The translations under genes were made by a program, and so were the position numbers. DNA of 64,000 bases, taken from Crambe crambe. Taxonomy: Eukaryota > Porifera > Demospongiae > Poecilosclerida > Crambeidae. The notes below the pieces were generated by a model that was given only the letters and a program-made list of their open reading frames with translations, was not told where the DNA came from and did no database searches. Positions 47,517-58,104 of this stretch are shown one piece after another; within the stretch, counting starts at the first letter, position 1; every line of letters begins with the position of its first letter. The stretch covers positions 62,001 to 126,000 of the forward strand of contig OZ004582.1 in NCBI GenBank assembly GCA_963924555.1. Reading direction: 5' to 3'.

Positions 47517-48272
47517 GGACTTGAGGGACTTAAGTGTACTTCGTAATACTTCAAAGTGTAGGAATAGACTTGAGGGACATCTACTGTGCATTACCATGAC
47601 TTGAGGGACTTCCGTAATCTCTATCTGGCCTTGAGGGACTTTGAATGTCTTTATCTATACTTGAGGGACTTAAGTGTACTTGGTAATACTTCAAAGTGTA
47701 GGAATAGACTTGAGGGACATCTACTGTGCATTACCGTGACTTGAGGGACTTCATAAATACTTAACTAACCTCATGGATACTTTACCTCAACCCCTGTTAA
47801 CGAAACAAAACCTCATGGCTATTTTACCTCTGGAAACCTCAACCCAGGTTAACGTTGGATAACCTCATGGCTATTTTACCTCTGGAAACCTCAACCCAGG
47901 TTAACAAGACATAACCTCATGGCTATTTTACCTCTGGAAACCTCAACCCAGGTTAACAGGACATAACCTCATGGCTATTTTACCTCTGGAAACCTCAACC
48001 CAGGTTAACAATACATAACCTCATGGCTATTTTACCTCTGGAAACCTCAACCCAGGTTAAAGAAACCTAACCTCATGGATATTTTACCCCTAAATTGAGA
48101 TAAGATTTATCCATGAAGTTGAGGTTGACTTAAGGGTAAAATCCTCCAAGTATATGACCATAAGGGGAAAAAAGATTCAAATTTGCGAATTTGAGGGATA
48201 AAACACTCAAGTATATGAATATAAGGGATCATATTTTATATATGAGGGATGGTGAGGGATCCTTCTCCATGC

Positions 48273-48284
48273 CCCTAGCCCTAG
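48273..48284 (+). repeat. Two CCCTAG hexamers, X unit 7/8 junction
   Basis: Two hexamers and a partial third (CCC), then tttgcatgg of the E repeat. Confidence 0.75.
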
Positions 48285-49455
48285 CCCTTTGCATGGACTT
48301 GAGGGACTTAAGTGTACTTGGTAATACTTCCAAATGTAGGAATAGACTTGAGGGACATCTACTGTGCATTACCATGACTTGAGGGACTTCATAAATACTT
48401 AACTAACCTCATGGATACTTTACCTCAACCCCTGTTAACGAAACAAAACCTCATGGCTATTTTACCTCTGAAAACCTCAACCCAGGTTAATAAGACATAA
48501 CCTCATGGCTATTTTACCTCTGGAAACCTCAACCCAGGTTAACGTTGGATAACCTCATGGCTATTTTACCTCAACCCAGGTTAACAAGACATAACCTCAT
48601 GGCTATTTTACCTCTGGAAACCTCAACCCAGGTTAACGTTGGATAACCTCATGGCTATTTTACCTCTGGAAACCTCAACCCAGGTTAACAAGACATAACC
48701 TCATGGCTATTTTACCTCTGGAAACCTCAACCCAGGTTAACATTGGATAACCTCATGGCTATTTTACCTCTGGAAACCTCAACCCAGATTAACAAGACAT
48801 AACCTCATGGCTATTTTACCTCTGGAAACTTCAATCCAGGTTAACAAGACATAACCTCATGGCTATTTTACCTCTGGAAACCTCAACCCAGATTAACAAG
48901 ACATAACCTCATGGCTATTTTACCTCTGGAAACCTCAACCCAGGTTAACGTTGGATAACCTCATGGCTATTTTACCTCTGGAAACCTCAACCCAGGTTAA
49001 CAAGACATAACCTCATGGCTATTTTACCTCTGGAAACCTCAACCCAAGTTAACGATGGATAACCTCATGGCTATTTTACCTCTGGAAACCTCAACCCAGG
49101 TTAACAAGACATAACCTCATGGCTATTTTACCTCTGGATCCTCCAAGAAGGAGCTGAAATTTCAAAGTCCCAGAATATCCAGGAAGGATCGAATACGAAA
49201 CCATGAAGGATATTCACTGAGATGTGCAAGCCAGGAGGGAAAGGTAAGGTCATAGCTAGGAGGGATGATGTATCTGGCCCATGGGGGTCACCAATTGTCC
49301 TCCCAGAATCCATGGGGGTCACCAATTGTCCTCTCAGAATCCATGGGGGCCACCAATTGTCCTCCTAGAAGTATCTGAAATTTCAAAGTCCCAGAATATC
49401 CAGGAAGGATCCATGAAAGATATTCACCGAGACGTGCAAGCCGGGAGGGAAAGAT

Positions 49456-50060
49456 AAGTGTATAGCTAGGAGGGATGTCCAGCAAAAAGTATCTAAATTT
49501 CTAGAGGAAAAATTTGAATTGTGAGACTTGATTAGAAATAGAAAGAAATTGTGAGAATGATTGATTACATTAGTACTGTTTTTTGTGAGAATGATTGATT
49601 ACATTTTAAATAAAAAGAACTGTTGGTTTGCTGTCACTTGCTCTGCTTTATCATGTTTTTGATCTTGTCCTGTGTCCTTCCCCTCAAACTGCATATCTCT
49701 CTGGTACTCTCTAAGGAAATCTGCACACTCAGAAAGTTTTGCCACTTTAGACCTCTCTCCGCCAATGTCGAAATATCTCTTTAGGATTGAGTATTCTTCT
49801 TCGGAATAGAGTCTTCTTTTTTGCTGGGGGTGGAGTTTGATGTGCTTTGGGAAGGCGTGGCCACAACTTCTTGTATCTGAATGGTACAATGTGAGTTGAA
49901 CTAGTGTGTGTGCAGACTGTAAATGACTTACGTTTTGACAGTCTTTTCAGTGTTGCCGGCCTGTTGGTAGGTTGACTGGTGGACATCTACTGAGTGCGTC
50001 ATATGGCTGGCTACGGCGTGCACTTCCCCTTCTGTGGTTTCAGCCTGCGCTACGGATGCA
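49456..50060 (-). pseudogene. D2: 3' fragment of YR recombinase (X unit 8, first copy)
   Basis: Same subfamily as units 1-3, with the 2-bp deletion and the late frameshift. Confidence 0.78.
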
Positions 50061-50525
50061 TGGACTTGAGGGACTTAAGTGTACTTCGTAATACTTCAAA
50101 GTGTAGGAATAGACTTGAGGGACATCTACTGTGCATTACCATGACTTGAGGGACTTCCGTAATCTCTATCTGGCCTTGAGGGACTTTGAATGTCTTTATC
50201 TATACTTGAGGGACTTAAGTGTACTTGGTAATACTTCAAAGTGTAGGAATAGACTTGAGGGACATCTACTGTGCATTACCGTGACTTGAGGGACTTCATA
50301 AATACTTAACTAACCTCATGGATACTTTACCTCAACCCCTGTTAACGAAACAAAACCTCATGGCTATTTTACCTCTGGAAACCTCAACCCAGGTTAACGT
50401 TGGAAAACCTCATGGCTATTTTACCTCTGGAAACCTCAACCCAGGTTAACAAGACATAACCTCATGGCTATTTTACCTCTGGAAACCTCAACCCAGGTTA
50501 ACAGGACATAACCTCATGGCTATTT

Positions 50526-50740
50526 TGATGTGCTTTGGGAAGGCGTGGCCACAACTTCTTGTATCTGAATGGTACAACGTGAGTTGAACTAGTGTGTGTG
50601 CAGACTGTAAATGACTTACGTTTCGACAGTCTTTTCAGTGTTGCCGGCCTGTTGGTAGGTTGACTGGTGGACATCTACTGAGTGTGTCATATGGCTGGCT
50701 ACGGCGTGCACTTCCCCTTCAGCCTGCGCTACGGATGCAT
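50526..50740 (-). pseudogene. D2b: partial recombinase fragment (X unit 8, second copy)
   Basis: Only the end of exon 6, the intron and the first part of the SANT exon remain. It joins an F satellite monomer at 50525 with a shared TTT. The 9-bp deletion in exon 6 places it with units 4 and 5. Confidence 0.75.
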
Positions 50741-51600
50741 GGACTTGAGGGACTTAAGTGTACTTCGTAATACTTCAAAGTGTAGGAATAGACTTGAGGG
50801 ACATCTACTGTGCATTACCATGACTTGAGGGACTTCCGTAATCTCTATCTGGCCTTGAGGGACTTTGAATGTCTTTATCTATACTTGAGGGACTTAAGTG
50901 TACTTGGTAATACTTCAAAGTGTAGGAATAGACTTGAGGGACATCTACTGTGCATTACCGTGATTTGAGGGACTTCATAAATACTTAACTAACCTCATGG
51001 ATACTTTACCTCAACCCCTGTTAACGAAACAAAACCTCATGGCTATTTTACCTCTGGAAACCTCAACCCAGGTTAACGTTGGAAAACCTCATGGCTATTT
51101 TACCTCTGGAAACCTCAACCCAGGTTAACAAGACATAACCTCATGGCTATTTTACCTCTGGAAACCTCAACCCAGGTTAACAGGACATAACCTCATGGCT
51201 ATTTTACCTCTGGAAACCTCAACCCAGGTTAACAAGACATAACCTCATGGCTATTTTACCTCTGGAAACCTCAACCCAGGTTAACAGGACATAACCTCAT
51301 GGCTATTTTACCTCTGGAAACCTCAACCCAGGTTAACAATACATAACCTCATGGCTATTTTACCTCTGGAAACCTCAACCCAGGTTAAAGAAACCTAACC
51401 TCATGGATATTTTACCCCTAAATCGAGATAAGATTTATCCATGAAGTTGAGGTTGACTTAAGGGTAAAATCCTCCAAGTATATGACCATAAGGGGAAAAA
51501 AGACTCAAATTTGCGAATTTGAGGGATAAAACACTCAAGTATATGAATATAAGGGATAATATTATATATATGAGGGATGGTGAGGGATCCTTCTCCATGC

Positions 51601-51612
51601 CCCTAGCCCTAG
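51601..51612 (+). repeat. Two CCCTAG hexamers, X unit 8 / Z junction
   Basis: Two hexamers and CCC, then tttgtagccac of family Z. Confidence 0.75.
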
Positions 51613-51669
51613 CCCTTTGTAGCCACAAAAATGAAATCCACAAAGCATAGCTAGAGCTATACAGAGCAA

Positions 51670-51869
51670 NNNNNNNNNNNNNNNNNNNNNNNNNNNNNNN
51701 NNNNNNNNNNNNNNNNNNNNNNNNNNNNNNNNNNNNNNNNNNNNNNNNNNNNNNNNNNNNNNNNNNNNNNNNNNNNNNNNNNNNNNNNNNNNNNNNNNNN
51801 NNNNNNNNNNNNNNNNNNNNNNNNNNNNNNNNNNNNNNNNNNNNNNNNNNNNNNNNNNNNNNNNNNNNN
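51670..51869. other. Assembly gap (200 N)
   Basis: Exactly 200 N, a placeholder size, so the true distance is unknown. It lies about 55 bp inside the left edge of family Z. Confidence 0.98.
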
Positions 51870-51989
51870 CTTTTATTGATGTGTTCTGGTCAATTATCAT
51901 CTGTGGTTTTCAAATCTTCAATCGGATTTTGTCTAACTATTAAACTTTTTGAGATATTTCAATTTCTAAAAAATGTGGCTAATTTTGAG

Positions 51990-52860
51990 CCATTGCTTTT
52001 GGCCTTAGGGCCACAGAGGGCCATAAAGAGCCACAGATTTTGGGGCTTTTTGGCACATGAGCCATGGATATCTGTGGCTAAAGAATAAAAGAGCCACGGT
52101 AGTCACTTGGGGCTGGTTTGGGGCTGTGGCTAAAAAATAAAAGAACAACGGTAGTCACTTGGGGCTGGTTTGGGGCTCTTCGGCTAATGAGCCATGGATA
52201 TCTGTGGCTAAAGAATAAAAGAACCACGGTGGTCACTTGGGGCTGGTTTGGGGCTTTTCGGCTAATGAACCATGGATATCAGTGGCTAAAGAATAAAAGA
52301 ACCACGGTGGTAACTTGGGGCTGGTTTGGTTACTTGGGAGGCTCTTTGGTCAATTAGCCATATTAGAGGCTGGTTTTGGGCTCTTTGGCTAATGAATCAT
52401 GGATATCTGTGGTCAAAGTATAAAAGAACCACGGTGGTCAATTAGCCATATTAGGGACTGGTTTAGGGCTCTTTGGCAAATGAGCCATGGATATCTGTGG
52501 CCAAAGTGAAACACGGTGGTCAATTAGCCGTATTAGGGGCTGGTTTAGGGCTCTTTGGCTAATGAACCATGGATATCTGTGGCCAAAGAATAAAAGAACC
52601 ACAGTGGTCAATTACGCTGGTTTAGGGCTCTTTGGCTAATGAGCAAAAAGAACCACGTTGGTCAATTAGCCATATTTGGGGGTTGATGTGGGTTCTTTGG
52701 CTAATGAGCCATGGATATCTGTTGCCTAGAACCACGGTTATGTGCTGGTTTATGGCTCTTTGGCTAATCTGAGACCAATGAATAGAAGAAACAATGTAAT
52801 CAATTTGTCGTTGGCTGGGACTATGGCCAAAGAATAGAAGAACCACTGTCGTCTATTAGC
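51990..52860. repeat. Degenerate ~65-80-bp repeats of family Z left arm
   Basis: Repeated segments with ggctctttggctaatgagcc, atggatatctgtggc and gaaccacggtggtca. GGCTAA and GTGGCTAA are frequent here, while the right arm has the reverse complement TTAGCC(AC). No gene seen. Confidence 0.75.
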
Positions 52861-54157
52861 ATACGCCTGAGGCATTCTTGAGTGTAGACCTAGAGCATAG
52901 ATATGAGGTTTTACAGGATTGGAAACGCCCAATGAACTGCAACCGAGGCGCGTTGACAGATGCACATGCACATGCAGCATTAATTATATTAATGGCCGTG
53001 AAAGGAGATCAATATTCACTCCTTTCAAGGCAGTTAAAGTGATGTTCTGCCCCTACAGCTCACAGAATAGTACAAGTAAGCTAAGGGGAAGGTATTGAAG
53101 AAGTGAAGAGTCAGAGAGTTGAAGTTGGAGAGTCTGAGGAAGGAAGTTATTAATTATTCATAACTTTTTTCCGTGTAATTATAATTATGAGTACCTATCA
53201 TTGCTCATTATACATTAATTTTATGTGATTGATTTGAAAGAAAGGCCAGAATGACTTTTGGTATTAAAATTAGACATAAATTCATCATTATTATAGCTAG
53301 ATAATTTTGCCCCAATGTTATCCGCCAGTTTCTGCTCAGTTCTCCCTCATCAGCATTATTGCAATATTTCCAGCTTTTGGCTGTTGGATTTTGACACCAT
53401 CCACCTCAAGAATTCAGCTCAGTCAGCTGTCCTATGGACCCTATGGATATTAGGGGGAAATATAGTAAGCTTGCCATCTCCATATTGTATAGATAACAAA
53501 TGCACCAATTCCATTTACTGTTCTATCCTTTCCCTGAAATAACTAATACAGTTGCAATATTGTTAATCTATTTCTTGGGAGAGGGATTACAGTTTTAACA
53601 CCACTTGCAAATGCTAGAGACAATATATGTCAGCTAATACAAAAACTAACATTACTATTCCATGTAGCTAAAGTTTACATGCCTTTTGATCAGAAAATGG
53701 GCAACAGCAATTGATTCTATCAAGCGTGAGAGGGATTATAGTCCCATTAACCACTACAGTAGTATTTGTAGGATTAAACTTGAAAATCTGAGCTGAAATT
53801 TATTTCATACAGTAAATCTATGCCCTAGTGTATTATAGTATCATTGGCATAAGTCTTACCTCATGGATCTTGTCAGAACAGCAACTTTGACAAAAGAGCT
53901 ATGTCATTCAGATGTCAATGCGAGCACGTGATCCGTTTCCAATCCCGTAAACCTCTTATATCTGAGTCAGCTCGCTCGCTGTGCACGCTCGCTCAACTAC
54001 CATTTGGAAATTATTTTCTTGGCAGGACTCTGATAATTGAGCAATTCATGTAAACCTCAAAGAATTTAATCATAGTAAAAGTTCAAAGTGTATGTGCATT
54101 AGATATTTCTAGAAGACTTTTCGGTAGAAGACTGTTTCTTTTCAGCTGTTTATTGTT
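52861..54157. other. Family Z region upstream of the recombinase, no gene recognised
   Basis: About 1.3 kb of AT-rich sequence. A 75-codon frame at 53315 has no features that I recognise. Near 53941-54000 there is a richer segment with cttatatctgagtcagc and a doublet of gctcgctc, about 170 bp before the first coding exon. It is a candidate promoter, weakly supported. Confidence 0.5.
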
Positions 54158-56552
54158 ATGGATGAAGTGAGTATACTTTAGTATAGTTCATTTGTACAAT
54201 ATTTGAATACTTTTTAGGGGCCATCAGGGATTGTATGGAGGAGTAAGGAACCAGATCCTCGAGAAATATTGAGTATCAGTGATGACAGCATTATTACAAT
54301 ACCAGTAATATTTAACTTGATTATGTTTAGTGATTGCAATTTTTACATATATAGAGTGACCAGAGCGATGATGACAGGGATCATGTGAGTGAGAGTGATT
54401 ATGAGGCTGTAATGGTCCAAGACAAAGGAGATATCCGTTTTTATAAGGATTTGCCTGAAGGTATAAACTATAAAGATGTAGTAGCTAAGTAAAATAAACT
54501 GTTGAAGATTATGACTGTGAAGAAGAGAGTGATGATGAGGCTATGCAATCGTTTATCGAGGATGAGGCTGTGGTCATCCAAGATGATGAAGAGAATAAGG
54601 ATTTAACTGAAGGTATTAAATATAAGTATCTATAGAGATGTAATAAATATTTTTTGAATAGATGAGTGTGAAGAAGAGAGTGATCTTCACTTTGATGATG
54701 AGGCTGTACAATCGTTTATCAAGGATGAGGCTGTGGTCATCCAAGAAGAGAATAAGGATTTAACTGAAGGTATTAAATATAAGTAACTATAGAGATGTAG
54801 TAAATATATTTGAATAGATGAAGAGTATGAAGAAGAAGAAAGTGATCGTTACAAGAAAGCTGTCAAAGGAAAGGGATCAGTTAAGTCATTGAGAAAGAAG
54901 AGTTACAAGCGGTGTGTTATAATGATATATGTATATTAATAAATTACCTAGTTTAATTGAACCGTGTATGTATTAATTATCTAGATCTGATTATCGTAAA
55001 TATAAATTATGTCCAATTCAGGGCTGTATGTCTAAGCCCCAAAAACGTTTGGCATCACATATCATGTTGGTCCATAAGGATATATCACCACGAAAGAGAA
55101 GGTCTCTCTGCTCCAAGGCAGAGAGAGTAACAAAAACATTCATTAAAAAAGATGTTATGCAAAAAAAGCTTTCTTTTACAAAAAAAAGTGTACCAAGTAC
55201 CAGTTGTAATTTTTCAAAGAGAAAAAAAATATTCGCAAGTACTACAAGAGAAATGCCTTTTTTTCCACTAGCTCACTCAAAATTGGACAACTTTATCAGC
55301 TACCTTCAAACATTTGATGGTGGCAATCGCACAAAGACCACAGCTGAAGTGATAGCAAAGGACATCTCCAAATACTTATATTATGCAGACATGAAGTGTT
55401 TAAATTGGGAAAATGTGTTGGATAAAGTCAAGCTTTTGACATATTTTGAAGAGCTTAAAAGTGTGATGGGACCAGAAGGTATTTTAAGTAAAATGGAAAG
55501 AATGGGTGGTGCCCTAAAATATATGATGATTGAATGCAAAGATTCAGAATTGCAAGCAAGAATCAATTCCATCACTGAACTTCTAAAGCAATGGAAGTAT
55601 TGTCTACGCAAAGAAAAACGCAAGAAAGCACATGAGCGGCTTGAACTGCTTTCAGAGCAGAACTTTGATTTGTCAGCAGTGAAAAAATTTATTGGAAATG
55701 AAACCATGTGGGGAAAATTTGATAGTGTTGTTAGGAGATCTAAGAAGATGCAAAAGATCAATGCTGAAGATAATAAGTTTTGCTTGAGTGCTGTTATGCT
55801 GTCCACTCTCTATGAGAGTTGGTCTCGTCCTGGAGCAGTGATAAATTTAAAATTAATCCAATTTTCTTCGGGAAGTTTTACTGATGATATTTACATAGTA
55901 AGTGTCTCAGAGCACAAAACAGGAATTGGGGGGACTGCAAAGTTAATGTTCAAGGCAGATTTAAAAATTAAAGTTGAAGAGTATATTAATTATATACGTC
56001 CAAGCTGTTTAAACTTTGAAGAGAGTGAATATCTATTTTTGCTCCCAAATGGGGAGCAAGTTAAGAAGATTTATAATTTAATTCGATATATGTCGAACGA
56101 GATTGATATAAAACTACCATCAGCAACCACTGTTAGGAAGGGAGGAGCAACAGCAGCAGCTGCTTCTTGCAGTGAGCATGATGTTAGGATTGTAACTCGA
56201 CAGCTTGCCCATGACCCTAGGGTCCATAACAAATATTATGAATGCATAAGGGGGAAAAAACAAGCAAAACAGGCTTATGATATTATGCAATCTGTTGTTG
56301 GAGAAAAAGAAGAGCCTTCCAAGGTGAGCTACATATATAACATTGCACATTGATTATCCTATGATTTCATTCATTCTACAGAAGTGGAATGATGAAGAGA
56401 CACAATTAGTAGCCGAAAAATTTAAAAAATTTATCAATGATGGCAAGACTCCGAAGATGAAAGAGTGTGCTGGAATAATTAAAAGTAAAACAAAAAAGCA
56501 AGTACAGGATAAGGTCCGTACGCTGATCCGCCAAAAAAAAAGGAAAATTTAA
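54158..56552 (+). CDS. Crypton-like tyrosine recombinase of family Z (672 aa, 8 exons)
   Basis: Exons: 54158-54166, 54218-54304, 54355-54460, 54508-54612, 54662-54769, 54818-54911, 54985-56323, 56382-56552. All introns are GT-AG, 47-73 nt, and every junction keeps frame (2019 nt with TAA). The N-terminal ~150 residues are strongly acidic and come partly from tandemly repeated exons. The finger is C179-x4-C184-x10-H195-x4-H200, with a basic stretch around it. The core-binding region starts near residue 270. Catalytic residues are R451 (context SRPGA), K481 (EHKTG), R554, H579 and likely nucleophile Y588. The SANT/Myb-like C-terminus spans 617-672. The R-to-K spacing (30) and H-to-Y spacing (9) match the family X enzyme exactly. 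The first exon is only nine coding bases, so the start is the least certain part. It probably mobilises family Z. Confidence 0.83.
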
Positions 56553-57480
56553 CAGATATATATAATACCGACAAAAAAGGAAACTTTGACAAATATATAT
56601 AGCATAATAATATAGTCGTAACAAATCAATTTATATATACATAGGTTCGTATGTCCAACAAATATATATATATATATAACAATGCATAATACTTTAATAA
56701 AAATCAATTTATATAATATTAAATGTTGACATCATAAAAAAAATTTTTTAATTGCCCAATTCGAAACTTTGATATGTATCTCAGAAACTAAAGGTCAAAA
56801 TAGAAATTTAACAGCATTAATGGATTCTTCAAATCACCATTGACATAGTTTTTTTTTTAATTTTTCCTTAAGAAAAAAAAATTTTTGAAATTTTTGTCAT
56901 TTTTCCCTTATTTATGTCAATTGCGATGTAAGGATTCTGCTGATGCTATGAGAATTCAATTTTGACCTTTAGTTTCTGAGATATGAGCTATTTCATGCTT
57001 TCATATGTGTTTTTTCTTATATATATCTCGGAAACTAAAGGTCAAAATTGATTTATAACAGCATTAATTGATACCTTACTTCACCATTGGCATGAATAAA
57101 GATTTAAAAAAATTTTCATTAACAAAAAAACTTAGAATATTTTTTAATTTTTTTCATTATTAATAAAGACATTATTTTCGCACCAACAGCTTCTAAAATG
57201 CCTTAGAAATCCTTTAAATACCTTTGAAAATTTTTTGGGAAAAAAACAGAAATTTTTTGAAAAAAAATTATAAAAATATTTTTTATTAGCCACATAAAGG
57301 TTTCTAAGGCTCAATATTTTTTTAGCCACATCCTGGAATTAGCAAAAAATTTTGGAGTGAGGTTCTGTGGTCTTTTAGCCATATCTATTTTTTTTAGCCG
57401 TTTTTCAATTTTTTTTAGCCTTATCCTCTCAATTTTTAGCCATATTTTCACTTTTTAGCCACATTTTTAGCCTTAGAGCA
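56553..57480. other. Family Z right arm: AT-rich with inverted repeats and TTAGCC motifs
   Basis: A 24-bp segment reading atctcagaaactaaaggtc lies at 56778-56801, its reverse complement at 56959-56982, and a third direct copy with one change at 57025-57048. The last 200 bp has at least seven TTAGCC motifs in one orientation. No gene seen. Confidence 0.7.
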
Positions 57481-57483
57481 TGG

Positions 57484-57519
57484 CCCTAGCCCTAGCCCTA
57501 GCCCTAGCCCTAGCCCTAG
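57484..57519 (+). repeat. Six CCCTAG hexamers, Z / X unit 9 junction
   Basis: Six perfect copies between the catgg right end of Z and the ctatggagtc left end of X. Confidence 0.85.
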
Positions 57520-58104
57520 CTATGGAGTCGGGGATGCCTGAGGTTTTGCCTCACCTAACCTAGAGAAACCTAGGTTCCCTTAGGGCTAAAAATCGCCCCC
57601 ATGCCGAGAAACCTTGGCCCTTGAGGGCAAAATTGATCTCGAAAACTAGGGATTTAAAGAAAACTGAAGAAACCTCAGGTTTAACCTGAGGTTAGGTTTC
57701 GAGCCTGAGGGCAAACCTGATAAACATGGGGGCCAGGTTCGGTAGCATGAGGGAAATATCCCTAAAGCTACCTTAACCTTGCCCTCATGAGCACCCGGTT
57801 ATCCCTCGTGGCAACATAACCTGGCCCTTAGGACTAAAAACTGGTCTTATTTTGAGTTGAGGGATGGTTTTGATGCCACAAGGGTCAGGTTACCAACCTT
57901 GGGGGATAACCTACAGTTTTCTTTTTAGCAAGGCCCTCATGGCATCCCTCATGGATAATATCGAGCCCTAATGGCTAAAAAAACGTCCCTTAGGACTAAA
58001 AAAATGCCCTCACGGCTAAATTCGAGGCCCCCATGGTCGTTTTCGACCAATATTCAAACCTGATCAAACCTGATCAAACCTAGGGGGCCCCAAAAATAGC
58101 CATG

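Larger units (their letters stand above)
45938..48272 (+). mobile_element. Family X unit 7, left-truncated in F
   Basis: Starts in the F satellite after CCCTAG, with the same AGGTTAAC join as unit 5, and ends at the usual G terminus. F 45938-46589, C' 46590-46910, D2 46911-47516, E' 47517-47758, F' 47759-48062, G 48063-48272. Its C' block has a small duplication (attattg near 46808). Confidence 0.77.
48285..51600 (+). mobile_element. Family X unit 8, left-truncated in E, with internal duplication
   Basis: Starts in the E repeat right after two hexamers and CCC. E 48285-48400, F 48401-49137, C' 49138-49455, D2 49456-50060, E' 50060-50305, F' 50306-50525. At 50525 the F repeat jumps into a second partial D2 (50526-50740), followed by another E (50741-50990), F (50991-51393) and G (51394-51600). 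The second half resembles the unit 4/5 subfamily and the first half the unit 1-3 subfamily, so this is a recombinant. Confidence 0.75.
51613..57483 (+). mobile_element. Family Z insert carrying a second YR recombinase
   Basis: An insert unlike X and Y between CCCTAG blocks at 51601-51612 and 57484-57519. The left end (ccctttgtagccac) is followed within 60 bp by a 200-N assembly gap. Then come a tandem repeat block with GGCTAA motifs (52000-52860), about 1.3 kb with no gene that I recognise, an eight-exon recombinase gene (54158-56552) and an AT-rich tail with TTAGCC motifs. The right end catgg-CCCTAG resembles the family X right end catgc-CCCTAG. The size of the gap, and so of the element, is unknown. 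Confidence 0.68.

Noticed and set aside
51562..51900. Frame spanning the N gap
   Set aside because: Unknown bases; not a real open frame.
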